This document shows, one piece after another, positions 63,335 through 64,000 of a stretch of DNA of 64,000 nucleotides; position 1 is the stretch's first letter; the number at the start of each line of letters is the position of its first letter. Made by a program: the position numbers and the translations under genes. Source of the DNA: Actinocorallia herbida (lineage in GTDB: Bacteria > Actinomycetota > Actinomycetes > Streptosporangiales > Streptosporangiaceae). The notes below the pieces were generated by a model. That model saw only the letters and a program-made list of their open reading frames with translations, had not been told where the DNA came from and ran no database searches. The DNA lies in contig NZ_RJKE01000001.1 of NCBI RefSeq assembly GCF_003751225.1, positions 7,626,001 through 7,690,000 on the forward strand, read 5' to 3'.

Positions 63335-64000
63335 TCAGCGCAGCATGCGCGGCTCCAGGAACTCCGCGAACCGCCCGATGGCCTCCTCCAGCACATCGGC
63401 GTAAGGCAGGGTGACGAACCGGAAGTGATCCGGCCGCGGCCAGTTGAACCCGCTGCCGTGCACGATCAGGAGCTTCTGCTCCTCCAGGAGGTCAAGGCAG
63501 AACTTGACGTCGTCGGCGATCGGATAGACCAGCGGATCCAGGTGGGGGAAGACGTACAGCGACCCCTTCGGCTCGACGCAGCTCACCCCCGGGATGCCGT
63601 TCAGTAGCTTGACCGCCCTGTCTCGCTGCTCCAGCAACCGCCCACCCGGCAGGACCAGGTCGCGGATGCTCTGCCGGCCGCCCAGCGCCGCCTGGATCGC
63701 GTGCTGCGCCGGCGCGTTCGGGCACAGCCGCATGTTGGCGATCAGGTCGAGGCCCTCGATATAGGAGGCGGCCCCGCGCTTCGGTCCGGACAGCACCACC
63801 CAGCCCGATCGGAACCCGGCGACCCGGTAGGACTTCGACAGGCCGCTGAACGTCAGGCACAGCAGGTCCGGCGCCAGCGTCGCGATCGAGGTGTGGACGG
63901 CGTCGTCGTAGAGGATCCGGTCGTAGATCTCATCCGAGAAGAGGATCAGATCGTGCCGCCTGGCCAGCTCCGCGATCCGGCCCAGGGTCTCCCGCGAGTA
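63335..64000 (-). CDS. class I/II aminotransferase, partial (5' end beyond window)
   Basis: The C-terminal 221 residues of a fold-type I PLP aminotransferase; the N-terminal half lies beyond the right edge. The PLP Asp-x-x-Tyr is in LILFSDEIYDRILY, the Schiff-base Lys is in TFSGLSKSYRVAGFRSGW, and the substrate Arg lies in RFVTLPY. The FSGLSKSYRVAGFRSGW motif matches AlaA/AlaT-type glutamate-pyruvate transaminases. It is probably an alanine transaminase-like enzyme. It is 74 bases upstream of dinG on the same strand. Confidence 0.9.
   Translation of the reverse strand, partial: YSRETLGRIAELARRHDLILFSDEIYDRILYDDAVHTSIATLAPDLLCLTFSGLSKSYRVAGFRSGWVVLSGPKRGAASYIEGLDLIANMRLCPNAPAQHAIQAALGGRQSIRDLVLPGGRLLEQRDRAVKLLNGIPGVSCVEPKGSLYVFPHLDPLVYPIADDVKFCLDLLEEQKLLIVHGSGFNWPRPDHFRFVTLPYADVLEEAIGRFAEFLEPRMLR

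Overview
The window is very GC-rich, with strong G/C bias at third codon positions, frequent GTG and TTG starts and very few long non-coding stretches. Gene content points to a mycelial or related Actinobacterium. It has an HrdB-type principal sigma factor with a long acidic/Ala-Lys N-terminus, a ParC/ParE-type second topoisomerase pair, an nrdR-nrdJ (class II reductase) operon, DUF7455, DUF4192 and DUF1707 proteins, and tmsA/tmsB genes for 10-methyl fatty acids. A Streptosporangiales/Thermomonosporaceae-like host (Actinomadura or Thermomonospora type) fits best, but that is inference. The sigA-parE-parC and lexA-nrdR-nrdJ neighbourhoods also occur in Streptomyces coelicolor, so most of this is core chromosome. 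I saw no tRNA, rRNA, CRISPR array, insertion sequence or prophage.

Layout. 1-5 kb: a membrane protein, a metallo-hydrolase, a two-component system and a degenerate ABC ATPase, separated by unusual degenerate tandem repeats. 5-10 kb: a methyltransferase, an FMN alpha-hydroxy-acid oxidase and divergent parC. 10-23 kb: an SDR, a ketosteroid-isomerase-like enzyme, a redoxin, parE, a VOC protein, DUF7455, yaaA, sigA, a PAS-GAF-PP2C phosphatase and an HhH-GPD glycosylase. 23-29 kb: a tightly packed plus-strand cluster of poorly known proteins, including two paralogues resembling YbjN/SseB-like (TY-Chap) proteins; one carries nine to ten copies of a DPLTSGSFSFP-type peptide repeat. 28.6-31 kb: pxpABC (5-oxoprolinase), with pxpC inverted. 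31-36.6 kb: a membrane-anchored double CbbX/EccA-type AAA protein, RNase HII, an MpaB-type oxygenase and a MerR regulator. 36.7-42 kb: nrdJ, nrdR with tandem NrdR boxes, divergent lexA with SOS-like boxes, and a sugar-nucleotidyltransferase. 42-52 kb: leuS with a leader that looks like Leu-codon attenuation, an acyl-CoA ligase, a GMC oxidoreductase, a class III aminotransferase, an alpha/beta hydrolase and a cytochrome P450. 52-64 kb: tmsB/tmsA, a DUF1707-DUF4870 protein, a polysaccharide deacetylase lipoprotein, DUF4192, a penicillin-acylase-family Ntn hydrolase, a DinG helicase, and an aminotransferase cut by the right edge.

The observations most worth following are: (1) the leuS leader, with a 12-codon ORF containing three consecutive Leu codons, a 12-bp long-range helix and a terminator-like hairpin; (2) arrays of decaying tandem copies of gene 3' ends downstream of the response regulator (period about 71 bp) and the ABC-like gene (about 96 bp), with a third similar array at the left edge; and (3) the TY-Chap-like repeat-protein cluster close to an EccA-like AAA ATPase, which could be an undescribed chaperone or secretion-accessory module.
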